From positions 558,001 through 622,000 of the forward strand of contig JAGPXD010000001.1 of assembly GCA_020746995.1 (NCBI GenBank): a stretch of 64,000 nt of DNA, in the 5' to 3' direction. Positions 1 through 11,411 of the stretch are shown piece after piece. The translations under genes were made by a program, and so were the position numbers. Source of the stretch: Plectosphaerella cucumerina. Lineage: Eukaryota; Ascomycota; Sordariomycetes; Glomerellales; Plectosphaerellaceae. Position 1 is the first letter of the stretch, and every line of letters begins with the position of its first letter. The notes below the pieces were generated by a model. That model was not told the origin of the DNA. It worked only from the letters and a program-made list of their open reading frames with translations, and searched no databases.

Positions 1-3000
1 CTTGTAGCATCCAATCATCAAGATGTTCGAGTAAGGTAACACGAAACGGTAGAAGAGTTGATAGGGACTAAGGCGCATGTCTGCTGTTGAGGGCTTTCGA
101 ACAAAATAAATGATGCGACCAAGGTCAGTGGCTGACATGGCCAGAGAAGAGAGACAGGCTTCCATCGAGGATAAAAGACTCAACCAATACTTGGACCACC
201 ACGATGGTAGCCAACGACCGTCGTTAAAGGCTCTGCCAAGATGCTGCGGTAATCGCCTCGCGCGCGTTTTCATTTTACACAGCATCCTTCGGGAACAGCT
301 CCTGCCTCTTTCAAACAGCGCCCATGAGTCAAGGCTCTTGGCCCTGGGCACCCTTGCGTCTGGGCACCGATCGATAGTTCCACCGACGCCCGCCTGCCTG
401 GTACGGAACCCGTGCCGTGCCCGTCAGGTCGCTTCGAGTCTGGGGGTTGGCCTCGCGTCCTGCAGTGCGGGAGCGCCCACAGGAGGCCATTGCGACCGTC
501 GCCATGTGATTGATTGGTCGCGCATGGCTTATCACGATCAGCTCATGTGTCGCCGAGACCCTTGTTGGACGGTCTGTGGCGGACCCCAGGTTTGAGGGTG
601 GTGTCACTGATGAGAGGCGACTTGGCGTGGTGGGGTGATGGCGAGAACAACCTGATGTCGTCTCGCCACCTGGCTTCGATGTGTGGTATCAGATAGGTCG
701 TCGATCAAGCTGAGAGGTTAAGGGTTCAGACAGAGTTTGGCCGGCATTCACAGCACGGCCAAACGCCAGGCGGTTCTGGACGCGTCGGGTAGTACCAGAC
801 GCGATGCGTCCTGCAGGTTGAGGGGAGCCCGAACCCTGTCCGACGTGCAGGGTCCCTGATCGAGGCCGCCATGGGTGCTTGATCTAGTTGGGCCGCCCAG
901 ACACGAAAAAGGATCTGGGCGCAAGTGTGCATTTGGCGAAAGTCGCAGGGGCCTTCCAAAGTTCCAGTAGAAGCGATGCGTTGAGTATTGGCACATTTGA
1001 AGCTTATCACGATGGGGCCAGCGAAATGTAAGGTATGCCGGGCTGTTAGGCCATAGGTACGTTGCGACAAGCCAGCACGGACGTCGGTTGACTGAAGTGG
1101 GCAGCGGAGTTGATAGGCCTCCAAATATCGTGAATACGACGGCCGAAGGGGACACATTTTCCGCAGGCAACCGGTCGGAAAACGGGCCACCGTTTGCTCG
1201 GTAGAAGCAGCGGGAGAAAAATAAGAAAACGCCCTGCCGATGCGTCTATTTGGCGGGGGCGATGTGGTGGCTGATTTTAACGTGTCTAGAGGGGCTGATC
1301 GGGGCGCGCCAAAGAAGCCACCGACGAGAGAGGCTGGACTTGAAGGCGTCGCCCAAGGAGATTTATTCAAGCCCTAGCGTCACGAGGCTTACTTTGATGT
1401 CGCGTGCCTTGAACGGTCTTCGAACAGGTCGCCACATACCTTGAGACGAGCACTTCTCGGAGAGGGCGATGCCAAGCTGAAAGCGAATAGATAAGCACAC
1501 GCTCGACGTTTCGACGCAGAGATAGAATAGGGAGGGAGGAAGAAGCGCCGAGAACATTATGCACACGACAAGCCACAATCGCGTACGAGTAAGACGGAGG
1601 GAAAAGGCAGGCATGTCTTTCCCCGCCAAAAGCCGGGCGCCAGCTGAGGGTCGGCCTCGAGGAGCAGACCAGTACAACCGTGCACTAGCTCGGACTTGGC
1701 TTTCTGCATAAGCTTATTAAAAACGAGCGTGACCACGAGCAATTACATGGAGGGGTGGAGATGGAGCAGGGGAGCAAACAGGGTCGTGGCCGGCGTGTGT
1801 GTGTGCCAAGTGGGGGAACGATGTTTGTCGGGTGATGGGCGAAATGAGACGTTGCGAGAGCGATGTGATAGCGATGGTAGGGGAACTTTGGGGGCAGCCC
1901 TTGTCTAGTGGTGGCCGGAGAGGCAAGTCCATCAGAGGCCTGAGCCCGGAGACATCGGAGGACGGGGCCCGTGATGTCTGGAGCAGGTGGCATGTCGTCC
2001 GGAGCACGAAGAACGCCACGGTCTGGGGCATTACGTGTTGTCCAAGTATGCCCAGTACATGTGAAAGGGTCTGCACAGAGGGTCATCGGTTTGCGACGGC
2101 AAAAGCAGAGGGTCGCCCAGAAGCAACGAAGAGCGGCCGGCGTGGCGTGACGGGACAAGGAAGGGAGCGACGTTGGCAACACGGTGCCGATCGACCGCCG
2201 AGAAGAGTTGAAAGTGGGTAACTGGGCGCCGAGACCGCCAAGGCTCCGCCGAGAGTCTCGGCGGCATAGATATCCGGTCGCACGGCCAATCAGCCGGGCG
2301 GAGGCGGAGATTGGGGTGTGCTCGGCGGGGCCACTCCTCCTGCTCCTGCCCCGGCATCCTCCAGCGTCCCCCGTTCCTTCCACTTGCGCGTCCACTGTCT
2401 GCCCGGTCGCCATTGCCTGTTTGCAGCGCCCAGCGTTATGGCGCCCGGCTTGTTTCTTGGCTGCCCGGGGGTCGCCCACATATGCTGTGCGCCTTCCCCT
2501 AGTTTCCCTGCTCCTTTTCCTGCCGCTCCTCCAGGCGGAGCCAATGGAGCGGCATGAAAACCCTGCACGCAATTCTTGGCGGAAACCACGACGGCAGCAC
2601 CCAGCGGAGGAAGGAGCGAGGGGGCGGCAGGCCTGCATCTCACGTCCGTCGACCTCTCCGTCGCTGGCCGCCCGCCGCTCGCCTTCGCCGGCTTGGTGTT
2701 CAGCACACGAGGCACACGAGACCGTCATTCTTTACGCCCTTGACGCGCATCTTACGTACTGTCGGCCATCAGACACCGCCGGCTCAGCGCGCCATTACCA
2801 TGCCATTACCTATCGCGATGCGACGGGTGATGACTCGCGACAAGCCTCGACAGCGTCCTCGAGCGCACCTTGGCTTGCTCTCCAGGCCCACCACTTCTCC
2901 ATACCGAACGGCCCCTTTCAATCTCGGTCTCTGACCGTGCTTCACAGGCATGAAATCGAGACATACGAGCCGCCGGCGGCTACCAAGATGGAGCCTCCCC

Positions 3001-3430
3001 TCCGATTTCCATGACAGCATGAAACTCGACCGGCGATGCACCCCGAGTTGAAAGATCACGGGGAAGGTCCGACGATGACCCTGACAGACTTCCGGGGGCG
3101 AACAGTGAACACGCGCACACAAGTCGAGTCGAGCCGTCTGCTGGCCTGTTCTGCCCTTGGCAGAGGGCTCTCGCCGGGGCGCACTCAAGCACGTTGGGGT
3201 CGCGCGTCCTTGGCGACGTGACAAGTGCACGAGTACCGGCCAGATGAGCGCCGGTCGTTCCACCCACCCCAAAGAATGCCTGCTTGTGCCTGCTCGCGCG
3301 TCGCGTCCGCCCGAGGTGAGATTTCCTCGGTGTCAGGGCGCTCCCCACGCAGCATCGTCGAGAGATGTGAGATGCACCGCATCGCTGGCTACCTATTGAT
3401 AGCCAAACCAAGAGATGTTGTTGGAACGAA

Positions 3431-3449
3431 CCTGGCCTGGCCTGGCCTG
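3431..3449. repeat. Short CCTGG tandem repeat
   Basis: Nearly four head-to-tail copies of a 5-base CCTGG unit lie in the gene-free region upstream of the symporter. A related copy lies about 40 bases further on. This is probably simple-sequence slippage. Confidence 0.6.
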
Positions 3450-4740
3450 CATTCGAAGTACAGCCCTAAGCCCCAAGCCGCCCCCAGACTGGCCTGGCCA
3501 ACCGCGCGGCAGATGTCGGGAGGAGGGAGGCTTGAGCCTCAACGGGAGCCAGTCTGATTAGGGGCATCGTCCACCGCGCATCATGCACCAGCGCTTGCCT
3601 CGTCTCGCCTCGCCTCGCCCGGGCGAGAAGCGGACGTTGCGCCCTGATACGACCAGCCGGACAGAAACAAGGACCAGCTTCTCGCGAAATTTGTGTCTCC
3701 TCTCCCGCCGTGGTACCACCGGCCCGAGTGAGGCTTTTCTCACGAGAGCGCCGTCTGAAGGAGGAGTCTCGACTGGTCCTCGGCCCATCGCCGACTCATT
3801 ACGACGTGTAATTATTATGGCTGTCAACGGAGATATGCCGCAGCTGAGAGCGCGAACACAGGCGGACACCGACCCAGACCACCCTCGTCCGAGAAACTGG
3901 GCCTGACAGCGCGCTTCCAGCGACGTCCCAGGCCCATTGTCAAATCGCCGCCTGTCAGACGGTTCAGACTTGGCCGCCACATCCCTGCGACGATGGGGTC
4001 GACCTTATCTTCTGGAAACCTTCTTTCGCTTCCGTGGCTGCATCCCACCCGCCCCTGGGGCTCAACAGCCACCCGTCAGCCAACCGCGGCGGGCGAAAAC
4101 GGGTTGCCGCCGCGGCGCCACTACACAAGGTCACGGCAGAGGCGACAAACGGATCGTCGCCGAGCCAGCGAGCGCCCCAGGAAGCCCTTCCTCCTCGCCT
4201 CCGGCCACTACTTCCTCTGAAAAGGTACCTACAGAGCGGAGACCGGGCCACACAAGACAGCCCCCCCAAGACCCTCTCCAACCGTTCCAACTCTCGGACA
4301 CCCATCCCTGTAGTGGAGATGCGGGGATGTAGGCGAAGGACGTGGTCGACCTTCCTCGAAGGTGAAAGCTGCCAATGCCAACGCTCCCGAGTGGTGATAC
4401 CGCGCCTTGGCGAGATACGCACTTCGGTGTCACCGCACGTCCTCGACCGCCCCTGGCCAACGAGCGCCCGCGTGCTGACCCTTGCTCGACCGCGTCTGCC
4501 CTCCCACCCCCGGCCTCGGCGCCCAGGAGTGGCCTCCTCGCCTCGACTCGACCGGATCGCCACCGCTGATAGACAAGACCACGCGGGCAGGCGAGACAAC
4601 CTGCCCTTGTCGGCCTCCTCATGCCCCGATTCGGGTAGGCAATCTGCTAATCACCATGGTCAGACTGACACCCCCGAAAGGCGTGGTTGCTTGCCCCCTC
4701 CCCCTCCTCCCCCCCGGCCGTGCTCCTCCTAGCGGCGGCC

Positions 4741-4747
4741 TATATAG
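4741..4747 (+). promoter_or_regulatory. TATA-like element of the symporter gene
   Basis: TATATAG lies 168 bases before the ATG at 4909. It follows a C/T-rich tract and is followed by a CT-rich leader, the usual layout of an ascomycete core promoter. Confidence 0.4.
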
Positions 4748-4908
4748 CTCCCTTGCTGGAACCGCCTCTCCGGGTCGTGGTTCCCCTTCCCTTCTTTCTC
4801 TCGTCGTGGCTCCTTCAGTCGTCAACTCTCTCCCTCTTCGACCCAGCTTGACCAAGCCGACAGCCTCATACCCCTTACAACAGGCCGTGCCCCACCCGCT
4901 ACTTCAAG

Positions 4909-6436
4909 ATGGCCGACGTCGAGAAGAGGGCCATTGAGGCCAATGACAAGAACCTCCAGGAGAGCTCCTCCTTCGGATCTCCTCGCGACCAACCCACCAC
5001 AGTTACCAACGCCTATGAGGAGGAGGAAGAGAGGAAGCCCTGGCCCGCCAGATGGTTGGAGCTTGGTCACGTCTCCCAGATCATCCTGGCTGCCGCCATC
5101 GCTCTGGCCATCGGTCTTGGAATTTCGGCTGGCGTTGGCTCAGAGAACATCCATCCCGCCGCCGGCGGTATCCTGGAAATTCCCGGCCGCCTGTGGCTTC
5201 GCGCTCTCCAGGCCGTCGGTATGTCTCCCTAGCCACCTTCGTCGTAGCATCTTGGACCACCCCACTAACTCCTCGCGCCCAGTCATTCCCATGATCATCT
5301 GTGCCATGATTCTCGCCGTCCAGTCTCTGCGTGAGATTACGTCCGGTGGCAAGATCCTCGGTCGTTGGACCGTCGGTTACTACGTTATCACCACCGTCGT
5401 CGCGATCGCCTTCTCCATCGTCATGACCAGCCAAGTCTGGGCTCCCCTCATGGAGATCGCCAACATCGAAGGTCCCGAGGAGTCGACCACCCAGTACGAG
5501 ACTGGTGCCAAGCAGGAGCCGTACCAGATGGTTCAGACCCTGTTCTACACCCTGGTTCCCAACAACATCTTCGCCTCGCTGGCGTCGATGGAACTTCTCC
5601 ACATCCTCATCACCTCGGTCGTCCTGGGATATCTCATCAAGCCCGGCAACTCGTCCATTCTGCGCGCCGTCAAGGAGGTCAACGAGATGATCTCCGTCGT
5701 CATCGTCTTCCTCATCAAGCTCGCTCCTTTCGGTGTCTTCTTCCTGATCCTTCCCAACATGTTCAGGCTCAACGTTCAGGACGTCGGCAAAAACTTGGGA
5801 ATCCTCATCGGCGGCTCCATCAGCTCCATGCTCATCCACCTCTGGGTTGTGCTGCCTCTCATTTACTTTGGCTTCACCCGCCAGAACCCCTACCCCGTCT
5901 GGTTCAAGTCCTCCAAGGCCTGGATCACCGCCTGGGGTACTGCCTCCTCCGCCGCCACTCTCCCCGTCACTCTCCGTGTCTGCCGTGAGCGCGGCAACCC
6001 CAAGACCGTCGTCGACTTCGCCGTCCCCCTGGGATGCGTCATCAACATGGACGGTACCTCCATCTACTTCCCCATGGTCGTCGTCCTCCTCGCCGAGACC
6101 TCGGGCAAGTCGCTGACCGCCGTCGAGTACATCCTGCTCCTGCTCCTGTCCACCCTCTGCGCCATCGGCACTACCCCCATCCCCTCTTCCTCCCTCGTCC
6201 TCACCGTCATGATTGCCACCACCCTCGGCATCGACAACGAGGGTATGTTCGGCGTCGTCATGGCCATCGACTGGTTCATCGACCGTTTCCGCACCATGGT
6301 CAACGTCTCCGGTGACATCTTTGCCGCAGGCATTCTGACCAAGGTCACCGGCATCGTTGATCCGGAGATCCTGAGCGAGGACGAGCTCGAGCGAGTCCAG
6401 AGCCAGCCGGTCCGCCAGAATGACGAGCGCGTTTAA
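4909..6436 (+). CDS. Dicarboxylate/amino acid:cation symporter (EAAT/SLC1-type)
   Basis: Two exons, 4909-5218 and 5283-6436, joined across a 64-nt intron, give 487 aa. The polypeptide has an acidic cytosolic N-terminus and then the multi-span DAACS fold. The family core is intact: the serine-rich HP1 loop with SSAATLP, the TM7 motif NMDGT, the HP2 loop with GTTPIPSSS, and the TM8 stretch DWFIDRFRTMVNVSGD. In animal EAATs the second Arg of that TM8 motif binds the side-chain carboxylate of Glu/Asp, so by homology I infer an acidic amino-acid or dicarboxylate importer at the plasma membrane driven by Na+ or H+. No pathway partner lies beside it. A 470-aa frame on the opposite strand is a shadow of its biased codon use. 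Confidence 0.93.
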
Positions 6437-8334
6437 ACGAGGGCGTTGTTTGCTGTTGCTGCCATTGTTCGGGGCTTCCGCAATGCCCTTCAAGCGTTTC
6501 GTATCATAATCACATCTTCATTGATAGTCCAGATACCAATTTGACGTTTCGGGATTCATCCATCTGCTGTTCCTCTCGCATGATGTGTCGTGTCGTCGAA
6601 GTGATGCCGATGATGTTTGCCCACTCGTGCTGACGACAGGACATGAAGTCCTTTTATGCTTTTGACGCATCGGTGTTTGAAAATCCGGTGGCTTGCCGAT
6701 GTCGCGGCTCTGCCGGGCCAGGGTGGGGACTTGTGACGGCGACGGCCTCGGGGCGCCGAGCGGATGGGTCGGCGTGGTGTCACGGTTGACCGATGGTACG
6801 TGATCGCGATGGGTCCGACGGGTGTGATATGTCATGAACGTACGGAACAAGGTGACGTTTGATGCACCGGACCGGGTTCAAAGCTGGTTTTGATGGATAT
6901 TTCAGGTCATGGAAAGGCAACGGGTGGCTGGACTGGAGTTTTTGAGGACGAGTGAGTCGGGAAGGGCCGGCCCGGCCCTTGATTATCGTGTCGCCGTGTC
7001 GGCTCGGGGCGTTTTTGTCTTGCCAGCCGGATGCGCCGGGTCGTCACTCATGCCGGAGTAGGTTGTTGGACTTGCTGTTGCGTAATGTTCTCACTGCCAT
7101 TGAGGAGTCAGCTCATCACTAATCCCAAGTCGACTGCGTTCGGGCCATGCGCTGCAAACCTCTTCGTGTCTCAACACTCGTCGAGAATGGGACCCATGCT
7201 ATATTCTCTCTGTCGGATCTCTGCCTGTGCACCAAGGAACTTCCATCGAACCAACATGCTCTTAGCATTTGAGGACAATAGTCAGTCCACTGGTCTGTCT
7301 TCAAACGTGATCCGGCCAAGGCAAAAGCTGCAATACTTGATCGCTACTGTGCCTCTGACGTTCGTACTGGCCTTGAGCTCTTACGACTTGCAAGTGAGTT
7401 TGGTATAGAGAGACCCACCAAAGCCTTCAGAACCTCGTGCGCCCAAAAAGACGATTGTACTGGCCCGTAGCTGCCGACCTGTTCGAGACATATACGAGCC
7501 GGAGTCCGGTATTCAGGGGTGACGTCCTCGAGGCTCGCACCCACTGTTCAGGACCCCTTGGCTTAAGATTATTGTCCCGATCACCATTTGAGCTCTGGCC
7601 AGGCAGCTGCAATTCCAGCCTGTCGTTTGCTACAGGGGGAGCATTTGCTAGGCGCGACAAAGCTTGGAGTGCTTGATCAGCAGCCGAGTCAGAGGGTCAA
7701 ACCGTGGTGTTGAGGTGGTCCCCTAGCGTCCCCGACAACGACCCGACAGCACGGATGCTCCCGCATGAACAATGTTAGGATGCTGGGATCGGCCACGCTA
7801 CTGCCAGGGGTTGAGCCGAGTCAGTGGTGCGTTAAAGTGTAGCCTCTGCTTGCCGTTCATGTTGCCTCGGCTGCTAGGCAGCATGATGCTCGCGTCCTAC
7901 AAGACTGGCGCAACTACCGGCGTGGTCTCCTGCGAGTCAGTCTGAGATGGTTCTCATCTGGGATGCCTTGCAGTATGATGCGACTTGCACATGCCTAGCT
8001 ACGAGTGAGTCCGTCGTAACTAGAGGATCTGGCCTCATCAAGTTAGCCCGGCCTTACTGACGTATCGTTTCTACGACTCGCGGTGACATCGCCTACGGCC
8101 AGGGTTACACCGAGAGTGCCGAGTGCAAGCTGCACCAGGTCAACGTTATGCGCCGGAGAATTATCACCGGCGGCTTCACGGTGGCTGATCTCCTGTCCAG
8201 GTTCTTTAAAACTCCAGGAAGCCGCCATGTCAAGTGCCAAAGGTACTCGTCAGGACCAACGCCGACATTCACTTTGAAGCACCCATTCCAATCATTTTAC
8301 TCAAGTAGCGAGGTTCATCGCCCGTTCAATCATC
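6437..8334. other. Intergenic region, no gene seen
   Basis: About 1.9 kb between the symporter and the TRI14-like gene. The frames are short, lack recognisable motifs and do not join across plausible introns. It contains the 3' region of the symporter and the promoter of the next gene. I see no RNA gene or repeat. Confidence 0.6.
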
Positions 8335-9481
8335 ATGGCGTCATTCATTTTTATTCTTATCGCCGGCTTGGCTCTTCACACTGTTGATGCCAGAACATTG
8401 GCTAAGAGAGCGTGTGGTAGCATCACCGGGACCAGGACAATCGACTCTTTCCAACTTTACCCCGAGAATGGGGACTTCGACCCTCAACGTTGCTTGGCAT
8501 ATCTCAGGTACGTATCATCACTGTTGACAACAGTAATCAATCATTGCTTGAGTTCAAGAGCTGACGGGGTGCTGTGGCAGTGTCTTGTACAACTCGACTG
8601 TTGCCGTATACGACCCAGCCGCGAACTCTGTCGATCGTATCATCGAAGTGCCAGGCCTGAGCTACGACTCCCTTCTTCATTCAAGCGGTGTCAAGCTTGA
8701 TGGGCCCGACAAGCTGTCCATTGTCATCAATGCTGGTCGAGCTTTTGAGACTGGCGGCCAGAACCGGTCAGGGGAGAACTTCCTCGTCAAGTACGACTTG
8801 GAACAGGACCGGATTCTCTGGCAGGCAAATGTGGGAGCCGCAACAAACAACGACGTGACCGGCTATCAGGACGTTGAGCATGACTCTCAGGGCAACTCTT
8901 ACGTCGTAAGCTCGTTCCCCGAAAGCATTGTCCGCGTCAGCGCCGACGGACAGACCGTTACGCCTTGGTATGTTCTCGCCGAGGGCCAACAGTCCACGGG
9001 GATGACTGGCCTGGCCAAGTTTGACGACAAGACTGTTTTTTCCACGAACGTTAGCGGTTCCTCAATCACGGCCTGGGATTTGACCCAGGAAATCGGAATC
9101 CCACGCCAGGTGCCTGTCACCGGACTTCCTGCCAACGAGACGCAGTTGTTCGTGCTCAGCGATGGCCTCTATCTTCCTCCTCGATACGAGAGAACTGTTT
9201 TGCTTATCGCAGACGGTGCTAGGAATGGAGTTGCGGTGGTACGCAGCAACGACGGGTGGGCATCGGCGCAGTATCTCGGTTTCGTGGCGAACCCGGTCCC
9301 GGAGGGAGGCAGCCTTGCTGCAGCTAGCGTCCAGCTTGGAGATAATGTCTTCCTGATTCCCGCGTTCTTCACCATGGAGAGAGTTGCAGGCACTCTGACT
9401 GGACCTCAGTCCGCTTTCCCCCTGGCGGACATTACTGCAGAGGTCGAGGCTCTTGTCAATGTCAAGACGAAGGCTTGCTAG
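8335..9481 (+). CDS. Secreted TRI14-like protein
   Basis: Exons 8335-8507 and 8581-9481 give 357 aa. The N-terminus is a signal peptide of about 20 residues followed by a Lys-Arg site. The mature protein begins with the pattern YPENGDFDPQRC, and the exon junction restores SVLYNSTVAVYDP, a combination typical of the TRI14 family, which looks like a degenerate SMP-30/beta-propeller fold. TRI14 was named from Fusarium trichothecene clusters, where it is linked to virulence rather than to a defined reaction; its biochemical role is unknown. There is no terpene synthase or other TRI biosynthetic gene nearby, so this is a stand-alone family member. Its neighbours are a membrane protein on the opposite strand and an FAD oxidase. 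The family call is good; no function is claimed. Confidence 0.8.
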
Positions 9482-9554
9482 TAGTCGCAGAGAGGACTCA
9501 TAGTCTCACCAATCATTCTCAAGGACTGTTGGAATCTCATAGGATATCATTCTT

Positions 9555-11067
9555 TTACATCTGGGAGAATATCTCCCGTGTTCGTCTCGCTTCATCAATA
9601 CTCGAGGTACGTGGGTTCTGCTCTACCCTGTACTCGACGTCCTTTTGTATGCCCCTCATAGGTCCCAACTCCGTTTCACTTCCAGGCATTGAGCCGCTGC
9701 TCTCACCACCGCCCAACCTGACCGAACCCTTCTTCCACTTATTGCTCGTTCGAGTGTACTCCGGGGTCTTGTTGGTAGCCTGACGGTTCTTGCTGAGCAG
9801 AAAACGGAATGCTGGCAGCGTTGCAACAATGACCCCTACCGAAGCCTCGATTTGACTCCACATGGAGAGCAGAACAGGGCCATTCGCGACTGTGGTCGGA
9901 TCTTTGGCGGTGTCGCTCGTTGCCTTGGTCACCTGGACAAGTCGGGCAAAGGCGAAAGCTATGATGATGCCTCCCAAGGAGAACAGGATAACCAAGCCTG
10001 CTTTGTGTGCTCGAGAGGTTGACAGGTTTCGTAGTAGATGGAGGGGCAGGATCATGACTGGGAACACCAACTGTCAGTATGCTGCACTCCGAGTAAGACG
10101 ATTTTGCGGACGCCTACTAAACGCATCTGCCACAACATCGGCGGCGGTTGCGAACTTGATAGAAGCGTCGGCTCTGACGAGGTCTTCAGGGTCGCTGCAG
10201 CCGGCTATGGGGGAACATTGTCAGTAGGCAAGTCTAAGCATGTGATCGGGGAACGGGCGACAGACTTGGGCTCCAATATTTGGTCAAAGGTGTGCAGGTC
10301 AGGAAGTTCGAGAGCATCGAGGCAAGATAGAGCAGCAGGACAACAGTGAAGCATGCCCACCACGCCCGAATGTAGAGCGGCAAGCCGTCGACAAGGCGTT
10401 TGACGAAGAAGAGGATGGAGAACTTGGCTGGCGTTACATTTCTGGTCAGCCACAATCATGGCAGCGTCGCAAAGAAGTCCTACCAGCCCATAGCGTTGTC
10501 CAGAAGAGAAGCATCTGGGAGAACATGAGCTTCAGGGAAGTGATGGTCCTGGCAGTGAAGTCCTCGACGGGGAGGGGCAGCGGCGTTAATGGATTGACGG
10601 CGGCGGCTTTGGTGTATTCCCCGGCGAGGTAGAAGTGTGGTAGCATCCTAGTGATGACTGCTGTCAACGCCGTGAGGGAGAGAAGACCGAAGAAGATCAA
10701 GTAGTCCTCAACGTAGAGGCGACGCTGGAGGATCCATTGAAACGTGCCACGGAACACCGTGGTAAGAAATGCGACGGTCCAGAGAACCCAGATGAGCACC
10801 TGTCATCTCCGAGTAACTGTTAGAATGCGCACGGCCATTCAGTAAAAAGATCGGGATGACTCTAACCGTGATCTCTGAGAAGGATAGGACAGACGTCGCC
10901 ATGACCAAAGATCCGATCGCGACGCTGAAATGTGACTGAACTGCTGATGCGGAGGTGGATAGAGGCCAAGAAATCCACTTGCTTCCCGAGGGCCCCAGAT
11001 GTTTAACTCCCCTCATTATGCCGTGGCCATGATCGCTCGGCTGTGTCGGCCCTGAGCCTTCAGCCAT
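9555..11067 (-). CDS. Fungal rhodopsin-domain integral membrane protein
   Basis: Five exons on the minus strand, 11067-10867, 10799-10484, 10427-10266, 10204-10118 and 10057-9555, give 422 aa. All junctions are GT-AG and restore the family pattern. This includes an N-terminal RRLYVEDYLIFFG segment, a mid-protein KFSILFFVKRL segment, and FATAADVVADAFIMILP before the last helices. About seven hydrophobic helices are followed by a Ser/Arg-rich cytosolic tail. This is the SAT4/PTH11-related rhodopsin-domain family. Members are often called putative GPCRs, but no ligand or signalling role is established for most of them. It converges tail-to-tail with the TRI14-like gene (73 bases) and shares a 344-base divergent promoter with the FAD oxidase. 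Confidence 0.88.
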
Positions 11068-11411
11068 TTCCACTAGTCATCAGGGGCATGCATCTCTTGC
11101 CTATCACAGGCGCTGCTCGTGCAAGCGAGGTGAGGCGAAGGATGGCGAGCGATTTGCACATGCCGGAAAACGTTCCGGATTCTGCACAGCTCGACCCAAC
11201 CGACATAAACGACCTCCGGGGTAGCCTGTATCCTCCAATGACAGCCGCGCGGGTTGCAGATGCTGTCAGGGGTATCGACCAGCTCCGGGGGGCAAGGTCC
11301 ACTTCCGATGCTACCACATGTACAATAACACATTGACTCTCCCCCTCGAACATCAGCGCTGAAACTCTGCACATCGCCGCACGTTGACGACTCCCCCCCC
11401 CCTTCTCGACT
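11068..11411. other. Divergent promoter, rhodopsin-domain gene / FAD oxidase
   Basis: 344 bases between two divergent start codons. A run of ten cytosines at 11393-11402 ends nine bases before the FAD-oxidase ATG, so it lies in that gene's leader. I see no TATA box. Confidence 0.5.

Larger units (their letters stand above)
1..4908. other. Gene-free upstream region (4.9 kb)
   Basis: I find no convincing gene here. The open frames on both strands (the longest is on the minus strand at 1685-2728) are rich in Arg, Pro and Ser. They have no recognisable domain and overlap one another in several frames, as expected of GC-rich non-coding DNA. Local features are a (CCTGG)-type tandem at 3431-3449 and CTCGC repeats near 3605-3620. 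A pyrimidine-rich stretch at about 4690-4735 leads into the symporter promoter with a TATA-like element at 4741. It could be a long regulatory region, an unrecognised lncRNA, or decayed sequence. Confidence 0.6.

Noticed and set aside
1685..2728. 347-residue minus-strand frame in the left gene-free region
   Set aside because: Low-complexity Arg/Pro/Ser composition, no domain, and overlapping frames of similar length on the plus strand.
5081..6493. 470-residue open frame antisense to the symporter
   Set aside because: It is rich in Asp, Gly and Glu, has no domain, and exists because the sense strand uses C- or G-ending codons. The sense gene is clearly real.
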